Below, in pieces: positions 8,829-19,155 of a stretch of DNA of 64,000 bases; the first letter of the stretch is position 1, and each line of letters begins with the position of its first letter. Position numbers and translations under genes: made by a program. The stretch covers positions 1,116,001-1,180,000 of the forward strand of contig CP082230.1 in NCBI GenBank assembly GCA_019856515.1, written 5' to 3'. Source of the stretch: Prolixibacteraceae bacterium. GTDB lineage: Bacteria > Bacteroidota > Bacteroidia > Bacteroidales > Prolixibacteraceae. The notes under the pieces were generated by a model. It was not told the DNA's origin. It ran no database searches and saw only the letters and a list, made by a program, of their open reading frames with translations.

Positions 8829-11800
8829 TTATTTTTGTCCTGTGATATATTTTAATGTCGCGATCACATTCATATAAGACAGAAATGATTCCAAGTAACG
8901 CTCTTTTGTATCAATACTTGTATCAATATTCTGAACAAACTCAACATACCCTATTTCACCAGTGCGATATGCCAATTGGGTAGCTTTAATCTGCTCTTCA
9001 ATCAGTGGTAATGCCTGATGCTGATAATAAGACTGCACGTCTCTTAAAGTTTCGTATTGAATCTGCATCTTTGTGTACAATGTCCGATTATCAAGTAATT
9101 GTGTTTGATAGTTCTCCTTCGCAATTTGCATATTCACTCTAGCTGCTTTAGATCGTGCTAATTGGCCACTAAACAATGGTATGGATATTCCAACCTCATA
9201 TCCAAAATACCCTTTCAATCCATTTACACTTTGATTTTTATATGATGCATTTATTTTTGGCAAGAATTGGATTTTTTGATTTTTATAATTGTTAGATGCT
9301 CGATCAATTTTTTTTGAAGCCAAATTTAATGAGGAGTTAAACAGAGTGTCTTCCTTAAAATAGTTGAACGAGGAGGAGGTTGACTCAACATTAAATAGTT
9401 CATCTAACATTAAAAATTGGTTTAAATCTTGAAATGCAACATCACGTTCCCCTTTAATTGACTGTATACTTAATTGTAACTCTTGATATTTAGTCATGGC
9501 AGATATATAATCAAGCTTCGAAGTTTCTTGAGTTTCATACTTAATTTTTGCAGCATTGACAAATCCTTTATAGATACTATCTAGACCTGCATACAACTCA
9601 ACCTTCATATTACTATATAATAATCTATTATAAGCTCTTGACATTCGAAGTATGACTTGATCCTCCACGAGTTTAGATGACGCTTGTGCGACATCAACAT
9701 TTGCTTTCAATAGCTTCTTCTTAGAAGATATTGTGAAAATATCAATATTTGACTGAGTAACTGCAATATTAGTAACTGACCCTGGAGAACTATTATTGGT
9801 TTCATCTTTTGATGTTGATATTATAGTAGAACCAAAATCCCAAGCAGTCTGCTTTAATTCTTCTTGTTGCTTAATTTGTAATTGTGCTGCTTTTATTTGT
9901 GGGTAGTTCTGTTTTGTTATTTCGATAGCTTTATCAAGATTAATTGTTTTTTCTTGTGCGTAGATATCTGTGGTTCCAAAACTAAATGTAAAAAACAGTA
10001 CACAACCAGTAACCACAACGTTCTTTGATATTCTCTTCAACGATCTTTTCGACGTCATTATTAATTGATATAGTACAGGTAATACTAAGAGGGTTAGTAA
10101 GGTCGCTGAGATCATTCCTCCAATAACTACCGTCGCCAAAGGACGCTGAACCTCAGCACCAGCAGATGTTGAGATAGCCATTGGCAAGAACCCAAGGATA
10201 TCGGTTGAAGCAGTTAGAATGATTGGACGAATACGACGAGTTGCTCCTTTAAGTATAAGATCTTTTATACTTCGATTTCCTTGCTCATAAAGTTCATTCA
10301 ACCCCCCAATTAAGACAAGTCCATTCATTACAGCAACACCAAACAGCACGATAAATCCTACTCCTGCAGAGATACTAAATGGTAAATCTCTAAGATATAA
10401 CGAAAAGATTCCTCCCACAGCAGATAGCGGTATTGCAACATAGATCATCAAAGTTTGTTTAAACGACTTTACAGCTACATAAACTAATAAAAAGATAATT
10501 GCAAGAGCTATTGGCACAACAACTTTTAACCTATTGGTTGCACGCTGAAGGTTTTCGAAAGCCCCACCATAGCGTATAAAATAGCCAGAAGGAAGCATAA
10601 GTTCTGCATCAAGTTTTTGTTGGATTTCTTTAACGAGAGACTTCACATCACGATCTCGAACATTCACTCCAACATAGGTTCTTCGATTGGTATTATCACG
10701 ACTAACTTGCATAGGACCCGATCTATAACTCACATCAGCAATCTCTTTTAATGGAACTTGTTGTCCATTATCCAAATCTATATTTAGATTTTGAACATTA
10801 TTTATATCCTTTCGATATAACTTATCAAGACGTACAACAATATCAAAACATTTTTCGCCTTCATAAACAACTCCAGCTACTTTACCGCCAAATGCAGTAG
10901 AGACAATCTCATTTAGTTTTCTTATATCAAGACCATATTGAGCGATTTTCTCTCTATCATATTGAATTGTAATCTGAGGCAATCCTTGTGTTGCTTCAGC
11001 CCTTAAATCTCCAACACCAGAGATATTAGCAATTAATTTTTCAATCTCAGCTGCCTTCTGTGACAATATCTGAAGATCTTCACCATATATTTTAATCGCA
11101 AGATCCTCTCTAATACCTGTCAACAATTCATTAAATCGCATTTCTACGGGTTGTGAAAACTCATAGTTAACCCCAGGAATAGAAGTAACAGTCTCTTTAA
11201 ACATTTTAACCAAGGTCTCTTTATCCTTTGTTGCGGTCCATTCACTAGGAGGATTAAGTATCACAAAACTATCTCCAATATCCATTGGCATTGGATCCGT
11301 CGGAATATCAGCTACACCAATTCTTGTCTGGATTGAATTAATTTCATCAGGAAATTTATTAAGCAATAACTTTTCCACTTTTGTCGAAGTAGAAACGAGC
11401 TCAGTTAAGGCTGTACCTGGTTGCATCAGAATATGTAATGCAATATTTCCTTCATCCAATTGAGGAATAAACTCTCCTCCCATTTTACTAAATGTAAATA
11501 ACGAAACAATCAACAAAGCGAAAGACGATCCTATAATTGCTTTGGTGTTTCTAAGCGCCCGTTCTAATATTGGTCTATATATATTCTCTAAGGCAAGAAC
11601 AATTCTATCACCAATACTTTTTTTCTCACTTTTCGGTGCCCGAAGAAAAAGGGAGCACATCATTGGAATATAGGTTAAACATAAAATCAGAACACCGATT
11701 ATAGCAAATCCGAATGTCAAAGCCATCGGTCTAAACATCTTCCCTTCGATTCCACCAAGTACCATAATGGGAATAAAGACAATCATAATAATAATTTGGC

Positions 11801-13157
11801 CGAAGAATGCAGAATTCATCATCGTACTTGAGGATTTGAACGACAATTGATCCCTTTCCTGTGCCGACAACTTCTTTCCTATAAGCTGTTTTTCATGAAG
11901 ATAAAACACCATTGATTCAACAATAATAACTGCACCATCAATTAATATACCAAAATCTATTGCGCCTAAACTCATCAAGTTAGCCCAAACACCAAAGATA
12001 TACATCATTATAAAAGCAAATAACAATGATAAAGGGATGGTCGAAGCAACAATAAGTCCCCCTCTTACATTCCCGAGAATTAATACCAATACAAAAATAA
12101 CAATCAGAGCACCTAAAGCTAAATTCTCAGCAACAGTAGATGTTGTCTTTTTAATCATCTCACTTCGATCCAGAAATGGAACAATCGTCACCCCTTTTGG
12201 AAGAGATTTCTGAATTAGGGCTATTTTATCTTTTACTGTCGTTATTACCTTATTAGAATTAGCACCTTTTAACATCATTACAATACCACCAACGGCTTCA
12301 CCCTTACCGTTTCGTGTAAATGCTCCATAACGAATTGCATCTCCATATTTTACCGTTGCAATATCCCTTATAAAGACAGGAGAATCATCTTTAATACCTA
12401 TTACTACATTACGTATATCATCTAACGATTTAATTAAACCTTCTCCTCGAATGTAGTTTACTTTATAATTCTTCTCAATATATGCACCACCCGTATTTTG
12501 ATTATTTCGATTCACCGCTTCAAACACATCTGACATAGAAATCCCAACACTTTGAAGTCTTTGAGGATCAATTGCAATTTCATACTGTTTAGTGTATCCA
12601 CCGAAAGAGTTTACTTCAACAACACCTGGAGTCATTGACATCTGTCTTTTCACAATCCAATCTTGGATTGTGCGAAGCCTTTGTGGGGTAAATTCCGACT
12701 CATACCCTTCTCCTACTTCCAATGTGTATTGATAAATCTCTCCAAGCCCCGTACTAATTGGAGCCATAAATGGTTCACCAAAACCTTTAGGAATATCATC
12801 TTTAACCTTAGTTAACGCCTCACTCACTAATTGTCTTGGCAAATATGTCCCCATATCATCTTTAAAGACAATAGTTACAACAGAGAGTCCGAAACGAGAA
12901 ACAGAACGTAATTCAGTTACATTAGGAAGATTAGACATCGACAATTCAACTTGATATGTAACAAACTTTTCGATATCTTCTGTCCCTAAATTAGGAGCAA
13001 CTGTGATTACTTGAACCTGGTTATTCGTTATATCAGGAGTTGCATCAAGTGGTATATTTTTCATTGAATAAAGCCCGGTGACAATCATTACCAGTGTCAT
13101 CAGGGCAATAAAAAACTTATTCTTTATTGAAAAAGATATAATTTTATCTATCATCAT
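8829..13157 (-). CDS. CzcA/CusA-type heavy-metal RND pump fused to a TolC-type outer-membrane factor
   Basis: 1442 aa, against about 1040 for a normal CzcA. Residues 1 to about 1035 are the full RND pump, with the TM4 signature DFGILIDGAVIIVES (D401, D407, E414) typical of divalent-metal members, and PLSAVGG and ALATVVIGG-like blocks near the end. Residues about 1040-1062 form a hydrophobic segment ending in IYAQ that looks like a retained signal peptide. Residues about 1065-1442 are a complete outer-membrane efflux protein (NYPQIKAAQLQI start, two helical repeats). Fusions of this size are known in Bacteroidota. The pump takes metal from cytoplasm or periplasm, and with the adaptor encoded next forms a tripartite exporter. 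A 185-nt leader precedes it. Confidence 0.93.
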   Translation of the reverse strand: MMIDKIISFSIKNKFFIALMTLVMIVTGLYSMKNIPLDATPDITNNQVQVITVAPNLGTEDIEKFVTYQVELSMSNLPNVTELRSVSRFGLSVVTIVFKDDMGTYLPRQLVSEALTKVKDDIPKGFGEPFMAPISTGLGEIYQYTLEVGEGYESEFTPQRLRTIQDWIVKRQMSMTPGVVEVNSFGGYTKQYEIAIDPQRLQSVGISMSDVFEAVNRNNQNTGGAYIEKNYKVNYIRGEGLIKSLDDIRNVVIGIKDDSPVFIRDIATVKYGDAIRYGAFTRNGKGEAVGGIVMMLKGANSNKVITTVKDKIALIQKSLPKGVTIVPFLDRSEMIKKTTSTVAENLALGALIVIFVLVLILGNVRGGLIVASTIPLSLLFAFIMMYIFGVWANLMSLGAIDFGILIDGAVIIVESMVFYLHEKQLIGKKLSAQERDQLSFKSSSTMMNSAFFGQIIIMIVFIPIMVLGGIEGKMFRPMALTFGFAIIGVLILCLTYIPMMCSLFLRAPKSEKKSIGDRIVLALENIYRPILERALRNTKAIIGSSFALLIVSLFTFSKMGGEFIPQLDEGNIALHILMQPGTALTELVSTSTKVEKLLLNKFPDEINSIQTRIGVADIPTDPMPMDIGDSFVILNPPSEWTATKDKETLVKMFKETVTSIPGVNYEFSQPVEMRFNELLTGIREDLAIKIYGEDLQILSQKAAEIEKLIANISGVGDLRAEATQGLPQITIQYDREKIAQYGLDIRKLNEIVSTAFGGKVAGVVYEGEKCFDIVVRLDKLYRKDINNVQNLNIDLDNGQQVPLKEIADVSYRSGPMQVSRDNTNRRTYVGVNVRDRDVKSLVKEIQQKLDAELMLPSGYFIRYGGAFENLQRATNRLKVVVPIALAIIFLLVYVAVKSFKQTLMIYVAIPLSAVGGIFSLYLRDLPFSISAGVGFIVLFGVAVMNGLVLIGGLNELYEQGNRSIKDLILKGATRRIRPIILTASTDILGFLPMAISTSAGAEVQRPLATVVIGGMISATLLTLLVLPVLYQLIMTSKRSLKRISKNVVVTGCVLFFTFSFGTTDIYAQEKTINLDKAIEITKQNYPQIKAAQLQIKQQEELKQTAWDFGSTIISTSKDETNNSSPGSVTNIAVTQSNIDIFTISSKKKLLKANVDVAQASSKLVEDQVILRMSRAYNRLLYSNMKVELYAGLDSIYKGFVNAAKIKYETQETSKLDYISAMTKYQELQLSIQSIKGERDVAFQDLNQFLMLDELFNVESTSSSFNYFKEDTLFNSSLNLASKKIDRASNNYKNQKIQFLPKINASYKNQSVNGLKGYFGYEVGISIPLFSGQLARSKAARVNMQIAKENYQTQLLDNRTLYTKMQIQYETLRDVQSYYQHQALPLIEEQIKATQLAYRTGEIGYVEFVQNIDTSIDTKERYLESFLSYMNVIATLKYITGQK

Positions 13158-13342
13158 CTTTCATCTTATCATTATATATTGGTAATCCTAGATAGAAACA
13201 GTAGCATACAAAAACGATTTGATGCAAACTACCCTTATATCTAGAGAATACATTTCCTTAGACATTAGAAGTTATAGAAAAAACTTCCACATAGGAGCCA
13301 ATAGGGTAGCCATAATTTGGGGATCCTGTTAGCACCTATGGA

Positions 13343-13792
13343 TTAGATAATCAAATGTGGAGGACCTCTTCTTGATTCACAAGAAGAGATGATAGAATCA
13401 AACAGATTATATTTTAAACAGAAGTAAAATTGTCGTTTAGAAGTATCCCCTAGAAGTGGGAAACGCAAGACTAATAATATAAAAACTAAAGCATAAAGAA
13501 CAAATGGAAAGAGTGCAGTTACCTTATTTCGGATATCCTCAAAAAAAACCTGCTCCAATGCAAGACAACTTTGGTTTTCAGAAGTATTAAAATGGTTACA
13601 TTCATTAGATACTCGTTCAACGTTCGGATTAAGATTCAATATACTAGCATCATTAGCAGTATGATTATGAAACTCAGAAACCCCATAGTAATGATGATGA
13701 TGAGGAACAATCATATGAAGAAGTATAACTACTCCAGCCAAGTAGATACACCACAGATTCCATATATATTTTTTATTTGCTTTCATCATCAT
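13343..13792 (-). CDS. Small histidine-rich membrane protein of the efflux operon
   Basis: 149 aa, no firm family. Two hydrophobic segments (about 10-30 and 92-112) flank a periplasmic loop that begins PHHHHYYG (H31-34) and also has H42 and H44 (FHNH) and cysteines. Small proteins with an HHHH motif commonly sit beside CusA/CzcA genes in Bacteroidota; a metal-sensing or metal-buffering role is inferred from that context and the histidines. It lies between the Fur-family gene (104 nt upstream) and the pump gene (185 nt downstream), in the same direction. Confidence 0.65.
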   Translation of the reverse strand: MMMKANKKYIWNLWCIYLAGVVILLHMIVPHHHHYYGVSEFHNHTANDASILNLNPNVERVSNECNHFNTSENQSCLALEQVFFEDIRNKVTALFPFVLYALVFILLVLRFPLLGDTSKRQFYFCLKYNLFDSIISSCESRRGPPHLII

Positions 13793-13896
13793 AACATGTA
13801 TACTTTATCAAAGGTACTCAATTCTTACTGCAACTGAGTTGCAAAACATATCTACGACCAAGGTTTCAGTTTGCTTATCGTAAAATTATCAGTAAT

Positions 13897-14310
13897 TCAT
13901 ATTGAACAGTTATCACAGAGTCCACGTACAATAACCTCACATTGATCCAATACAAAGTTATTAGGAAGTGTAACCTCAGGGGTGGGACTGTTTGGAAAAC
14001 AGTAAGAATGGTGACACTTCAAACAAGTAAAGTGAACACAAGAATTATCGTTTTCATCCATAACAATATCCCATAATGCATATTTTGTATGGCCACCCGC
14101 CATCCCCACTTCATGTACAATTTTCTTTTCAATAAATAAACGAATGGTACGAAAAAGAGTTGAACGATCAATATCGTCTAAATCTGTCTCCAAATCTGTT
14201 AATGATAATGCATATTGATGCTGGTAAAAATAGTTCATTACAGACAAACGAATATTAGTAACCCGCACCTCTTTTTCTTCTAAAAAAGCTTTCATTATTG
14301 TATCGTTCAT
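13897..14310 (-). CDS. Fur-family metalloregulator
   Basis: 137 aa, the usual Fur length. An N-terminal winged helix (recognition region about 47-58, DRSTLFRTIRLF) is followed by the dimerisation domain with HFTCLKCH (H93, C96, C99) and LCDNC (C132, C135), the two CxxC pairs that bind structural zinc. This is a cytoplasmic, metal-dependent repressor. Its position at the head of a metal-efflux operon suggests control of that operon, closer to Zur than to Fur in logic, but the sensed metal cannot be told. Its ATG overlaps the stop of the preceding gene as ATGA (14307-14310), so translation is probably coupled. Confidence 0.9.
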   Translation of the reverse strand: MNDTIMKAFLEEKEVRVTNIRLSVMNYFYQHQYALSLTDLETDLDDIDRSTLFRTIRLFIEKKIVHEVGMAGGHTKYALWDIVMDENDNSCVHFTCLKCHHSYCFPNSPTPEVTLPNNFVLDQCEVIVRGLCDNCSI

Positions 14311-14966
14311 TCTATATTCTTTTTTTGATTGAAATGAAGTCTATATTTTACTTTTGACAAAACACGCAGTTGGCGTTTTGAAGGACACTGTTGTGCACAA
14401 CCAATCAATACCCTTACATATCTTTTCTGAGCAGCTTTTTGGTCCGAATAAATTTGAGCAATCGGAAATGGATACCACTGATTTGATGAATATAATTTCT
14501 CATCAATATAAAAAGGAGGAGCTTTTGCACCATAAACATCTGGCATTGGTGGTTGGGCAGGGTATATCAATAAATTATCGTACGTTACATATACAACCTC
14601 CATTATCTCAATACTAGGTTTAGAATCCCATGGTATTTCAAAAAGATCATTTCTCATTGGAAGAGCTGGTGATCCCTTTCTCCCCATTTTGCCCAAACCT
14701 GGAACATGCATGTAATACATCTCTCCGACTGGACTCTCTTTGCGTACTACTTTACCACCAAAAAGTTTATAAGTTACATCAATATGATCTGTAAAGATCT
14801 TTCTTTCTCCTATGGGTTCTTTATAAACTTCATCAGTAGCTAATTGAGGTTTTAATGCTGAGATATAACTACTTTCTTTGTAGTCTTGTGTAATTCCACA
14901 GGATGAGAAGTAAACTACTACTCCCATGATTAAAAGCATTCGTTGAACAATTTGATTGAAAAACAT
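14307..14966 (-). CDS. Orphan gingipain-propeptide-like lipoprotein
   Basis: About 219 aa if translation starts at 14966, chosen because it gives a lipoprotein signal (lipobox YFSSC, C23); the frame is open back to 15068. The mature part resembles the propeptide of the C25 protease at 3214-7482: the same order of blocks, including GKMGRKGSPALPMRND against GQLGQVGAPALPMRND, a YPA/HPA element, and RQLRVLSKVKYR against RTLRVYSKLVYR. It stops exactly where the catalytic domain would begin. In gingipains the propeptide inhibits the enzyme until cleavage, so a free copy could be a protease inhibitor or a decayed protease gene. The stop overlaps the Fur-family start by ATGA. Confidence 0.7.
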   Translation of the reverse strand: MFFNQIVQRMLLIMGVVVYFSSCGITQDYKESSYISALKPQLATDEVYKEPIGERKIFTDHIDVTYKLFGGKVVRKESPVGEMYYMHVPGLGKMGRKGSPALPMRNDLFEIPWDSKPSIEIMEVVYVTYDNLLIYPAQPPMPDVYGAKAPPFYIDEKLYSSNQWYPFPIAQIYSDQKAAQKRYVRVLIGCAQQCPSKRQLRVLSKVKYRLHFNQKKNIE

Positions 14967-15107
14967 AGTTTGATAATATATAAATTTATGAAACAAGGTA
15001 ATAAAAAAAGATCTATAATCTATTGAATAGGTCTGTTTGATTCTCACAATAAGCTTCAAATAGATCAACGTCCAAAAGACAAACTATGTTCAATTTATGA
15101 CACACTT

Positions 15108-15139
15108 AAAAGGGAGTACCAACAAGATACTCCCCTTTT
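15108..15139 (-). terminator. Terminator after the HzsA-like/FGE gene
   Basis: Hairpin AAAAGGGAGTA / TACTCCCCTTTT with one bulged base and a 9-nt loop, 30 nt beyond the stop of the minus-strand gene at 15169. The T-tract is short. Confidence 0.65.
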
Positions 15140-15168
15140 AAACTTACTATATACTATCAATAATATGC

Positions 15169-18100
15169 TTATTCTTCAATAATGATTCGGAAACCTACTT
15201 TTGTCACTTTCTGCCAAGGATAGTAAAAATTACGTACCTGTGGTGTTGACATCTCTGGTCGATCTCTCCATGAACCACCTTTTACTACTTTATATTCTCT
15301 TGGATTACCTGATAATTCAATATTATCGACATATGTAGATCGAGTCCACTCTGCAACATTACCTAACATATCATATAATCCCCATGAATTGGCTTCATAT
15401 GACTTAACTGGAGCCGTCAACATCTGTTTGTCATCGACATGTTGTGCACGTGGAATAAAGTCATAATAAGGGCGTAACCAATGATCTTTTTTCATTGGAG
15501 TTGGATTTACCCCAACAACTGCCATATTCGCCAATTGGTCATCAGCAAAATTTTCATATTTAGAAAAGTCAGAATTAATTGATCCAAACCAGAAACCTTG
15601 ATCTGTTCCACATTTAGCAGCCCATTCCCACTGTTGCTCTGTTGGAAGCATAATTTTCATATTATTCTTTTTCGAAAGTTCGTCGCAGAAATTACTTGCT
15701 TCATCATAACTAACTCGAATAACAGGCTGTGTAGGCTTGTTAGCTGGATATCCAGCAGTTGTATGGTCTTTCCATTGCTGAGCAATAAAACGGCTATTAT
15801 GCTCAGGAACAATTGCTCTATACTGTTCGTTAGAGATTTCAGATTCACTCATCCAAAATCCTTTTTGAACCTTCACCTTATTCTGCACCGTATGATGTGT
15901 GTTAAGATCTTGATCATATGACACGAATGCCCCCTTAGGAATATAAACCATTTTAATCTTCATTCCAGGAACGATCTCTACAAATTTTGCAGAGTGCTTA
16001 TCGACCATATCTTTTGCCTTTTGTGAATTAAAAGGCCATCTACGAACACGTAAAGGTTTTACTTCTTTTTTCCCTGTCTTTTTGGGAGTTACAGTTTTTA
16101 TTGGGCCTTGAGTTTCAAGATACTTTGCATAATCCTCAATTTCTTTTTCCCAATCTACTGATACATCATTATATTTTTTCATCAACTCTTGACGACGACA
16201 AACCTGATCAATCCCATTCAAATCATTACTTTGAAATGTTCCATGATATGGTGCATTGAAGTCAATCCAATTATATAATGATTGCCACTCTTTTTCTTCT
16301 AATTCTACACCATGATGTCCCTTCTTTAACATCTGAATAAGATCACTCGTATTTGCATGATACTCCATCGGCTTCATTACATGAATATCAGCCTCAGGTC
16401 CTTGACGTCTTACATATGGATGAAGTGCTAAATAACTTTTTCCATAACCGACCTTCTTATCAATCGACGAATCTTTAAAATTAGCCAAACCATTGCTTCC
16501 ATCATGACATCCAATACATTTTCTATCTAATACAGGCTGTACCTCTAGATTAAACGTAAATGAACGTATACCACCTTGAGGAGGTGTGATTGCAACAGGC
16601 TTCTTTCGAGAAGCAGAAGTAAATTTAGGACGTACAATTGTATTTTGATTCTCATGACATCCTACACACGAAACCACTTCTCCTGGCATCGCAGTCATCC
16701 AACTTCTCATCCACTGAATAGCAGCTCCATCTTCATCAAGTGGTTGCATTGAGATAGGTAAATTGGCTGGGACTTTAAACATTACAGAACCATCTTCCTC
16801 AACTGGTACAGTTCCTAACAGACGTTTCATATCCCACCCACTCTGAATACCTTGTGCAGCATGGTTAGATGGAGATTTTATAAACGCATACTCATATGCA
16901 AAAATACGTAGTTTCTTCACAGATCCGCGAGGAACACCTTTTAGGCCTTGACCTTCATATATATCTTGGATATAAACTGTAGCATCTTTCTGATCAAGTT
17001 TTACTTTTTCAGGAATTACAGGAGGAGTATCCTTTTTTTGTACTGGGACTATTTCACAATAACCAATTGACTCATCTAGTGCAAGAGGTGTCATGTTATC
17101 GTAAATATCCACCAAATAGATTCCCCACAATGCATCTTGATCAAGTTTTGCAGAAACCAAGAAGTATTTATCATTCAAAGGGTAAGGCTTTAGAAACTGA
17201 GGCCATACACCATCCACTAATCTATCTTTTATTTCAGGAACAACTTTCCTGTCCTTAAACGGAATTTCTTGAACAACTCCTTTGTCTTCTTGTCTTCCTT
17301 TCGCTGGATCGAAAATCACTAATCGTCCTGAACGAACAGTTCCATGGTGACCAGACACTACTGCAATAAACTTATTGGTATTTTTTCCAGGAAGAGGTTG
17401 TGCATCAAACATTGAATTAGGCCAATAAGATCCACTTCCGTATAGCTCTTTCTTATTAGTACCGTCTGGATTCATATGCATCATGATTCTAGAAAAATAG
17501 TGAGTATTATCAGTATACTCCCATCGTAGGTACATCACCTTACCATTATTCATCACAACTGGATCCCAGTCATTGTCTTGACCAAAATTAAGACGTCTAA
17601 GATTTTTCGTTTTAGGATCAAATAAAGCTAAATTCCCAACTTTATCGCTACCATTCACGCAAGGTACACCATTGTAACCCAAAGTCGCATCCATGATAAT
17701 CTTACCATTTGGAAGGTAAGTTCCATCAAAGAAATCAACATCATCATCTTCGATATCAGTTAAGCGATGTAAATCTTTTGCATCTGTTTTCACTTCAAAA
17801 AGATCCCAACGGTTCTGTTTACTTACAGAACTAAACATGATTCTTTCACCATCCCAATGAAGATGAACATCCGTTACAGGATAATCTTTTTTTGGTTTAT
17901 AGATTTCTCTTTTCTGAATCTCACCTCGTATGTTGCTCAACTCGACTAATTCACAATCATAACCTCTTTTTCTCTTTGATGTATGAACAGACCAGTTGTT
18001 TGGAGGCAATCCCATCTCTCTAGCATTAACACGACGTGCTTTGACTGGATCATAGTGGTACTGTACAGTTAATAGTTTATCAACATCTAAAAGTTTATTC

Positions 18101-19128
18101 CCTAGTAATAAAGACTTTTGTGTTTCAATAATCTTATAGGCTGTTGCTAACGAACTGGTGTCATATTTATAGATTCCTTTTTTAGCTGAAACCAAATTAT
18201 TCTTGATAAAATCTAACTGCCCTAATGACTTATTAAGTTGGGTTTTATCCTTAGCATACATGTCTGCTAATGCCAACTCAATAGAACTTGGTTTAACCCA
18301 AACAATTAAGCTTTGCAGCTTTTTCACCTCTTGAATCTGCGGAATTAAATCTAACAAAGCTTTCTTCTGCTCTAAATCCTCTAATTTAGATGTTTCTTTT
18401 ATCCTTTGATTAAAGAAACTTGGATCGTTAAGAGACTTTGCTAAATTTTTTACTGAAGGTTCAATAAGTGAAACATCATTATTTGTAAACCAATATGGCA
18501 ACCCCACTTTCCCAGGATTGATAGCTGCCATGTATACAGGATAGCTACTCTTTAAATCTTGAATTAAATCTATTGGGTCTTTCTGACCAACAATAAACTG
18601 CATAGAAGCCTGTTTTTGAGCAATATCGCTAATTACTACTGTCGCTTCAAACTTCTTATACTTCTTATTTAAAAGTAATCTTTGTAAAGTATTTCCATTT
18701 ACATAAAAGGCATGCTTTTGAACTTTACCTTTATATTTTAGATCCCAATTACGTCTGTTCTTGTGCCAAGAAGGTTTCCTTCCATAATGGTTAGTAAATA
18801 CTCCTTCTTTAACTCGAACAGTATCACCTTTTTGTGTAACTAGTATGGGGTTAATCCAAAGTGCATCATCAGTATAATTTCCATCTTTTGTTGTCCAAGA
18901 CTGAAGGACAAGCTGCTTTAAGCCTGATACATTAACCGATATTTTTTCTGACATTCCTTTATGCATCACCTTTGACACATACAGAGGTTTGTCATTTTTA
19001 ATTTCTGTTTGATATGCCGATCTTTTTTGCAACAAAGTCGAGCTCCAACTGTCGCAACTCTTTTCGGCAAATAGGTTCAATGTCGTGAGCAGACATGACA
19101 TTGCAACTATCAGTGATTTAAACTTCAT
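15169..19128 (-). CDS. Periplasmic HzsA-like / diheme c / formylglycine-generating-enzyme-like fusion
   Basis: 1319 aa with a signal peptide (1-about 21). About residues 40-175 look like a carbohydrate-binding NPCBM-type beta-sandwich. The middle (about 380-1000) resembles the hydrazine synthase alpha-subunit-related family: a beta-propeller followed by a haem region with two CxxCH sites, C821-H825 and C871-H875. Residues about 1080-1317 are a SUMF1/FGE-type domain (GFWMSESEISNEQYR, LPTEQQWEWAAKCG, GNVAEWTRS, VKGGSWRDRP). Such fusions appear in Bacteroidota and Planctomycetes; no reaction is proven and true hydrazine synthesis is unlikely here. Last gene of an IclR-led run, 27 nt after a beta-propeller lipoprotein. 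FGE catalytic cysteines are not evident, so oxidase activity is uncertain. Confidence 0.85.
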   Translation of the reverse strand: MKFKSLIVAMSCLLTTLNLFAEKSCDSWSSTLLQKRSAYQTEIKNDKPLYVSKVMHKGMSEKISVNVSGLKQLVLQSWTTKDGNYTDDALWINPILVTQKGDTVRVKEGVFTNHYGRKPSWHKNRRNWDLKYKGKVQKHAFYVNGNTLQRLLLNKKYKKFEATVVISDIAQKQASMQFIVGQKDPIDLIQDLKSSYPVYMAAINPGKVGLPYWFTNNDVSLIEPSVKNLAKSLNDPSFFNQRIKETSKLEDLEQKKALLDLIPQIQEVKKLQSLIVWVKPSSIELALADMYAKDKTQLNKSLGQLDFIKNNLVSAKKGIYKYDTSSLATAYKIIETQKSLLLGNKLLDVDKLLTVQYHYDPVKARRVNAREMGLPPNNWSVHTSKRKRGYDCELVELSNIRGEIQKREIYKPKKDYPVTDVHLHWDGERIMFSSVSKQNRWDLFEVKTDAKDLHRLTDIEDDDVDFFDGTYLPNGKIIMDATLGYNGVPCVNGSDKVGNLALFDPKTKNLRRLNFGQDNDWDPVVMNNGKVMYLRWEYTDNTHYFSRIMMHMNPDGTNKKELYGSGSYWPNSMFDAQPLPGKNTNKFIAVVSGHHGTVRSGRLVIFDPAKGRQEDKGVVQEIPFKDRKVVPEIKDRLVDGVWPQFLKPYPLNDKYFLVSAKLDQDALWGIYLVDIYDNMTPLALDESIGYCEIVPVQKKDTPPVIPEKVKLDQKDATVYIQDIYEGQGLKGVPRGSVKKLRIFAYEYAFIKSPSNHAAQGIQSGWDMKRLLGTVPVEEDGSVMFKVPANLPISMQPLDEDGAAIQWMRSWMTAMPGEVVSCVGCHENQNTIVRPKFTSASRKKPVAITPPQGGIRSFTFNLEVQPVLDRKCIGCHDGSNGLANFKDSSIDKKVGYGKSYLALHPYVRRQGPEADIHVMKPMEYHANTSDLIQMLKKGHHGVELEEKEWQSLYNWIDFNAPYHGTFQSNDLNGIDQVCRRQELMKKYNDVSVDWEKEIEDYAKYLETQGPIKTVTPKKTGKKEVKPLRVRRWPFNSQKAKDMVDKHSAKFVEIVPGMKIKMVYIPKGAFVSYDQDLNTHHTVQNKVKVQKGFWMSESEISNEQYRAIVPEHNSRFIAQQWKDHTTAGYPANKPTQPVIRVSYDEASNFCDELSKKNNMKIMLPTEQQWEWAAKCGTDQGFWFGSINSDFSKYENFADDQLANMAVVGVNPTPMKKDHWLRPYYDFIPRAQHVDDKQMLTAPVKSYEANSWGLYDMLGNVAEWTRSTYVDNIELSGNPREYKVVKGGSWRDRPEMSTPQVRNFYYPWQKVTKVGFRIIIEE

Positions 19129-19155
19129 GATATAATGTTTTATTAGGTTCTATTA

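Noticed and set aside
13158..13342. Riboswitch in the leader of the pump gene
   Set aside because: There is a weak CCATAGG pairing, but no recognisable aptamer motif for cobalamin, Ni/Co or Mn.
15169..19128. Hydrazine synthase (anammox) activity
   Set aside because: Only the HzsA-like fold and haem sites are present; HzsB/C and other anammox genes are absent and the organism type does not fit.
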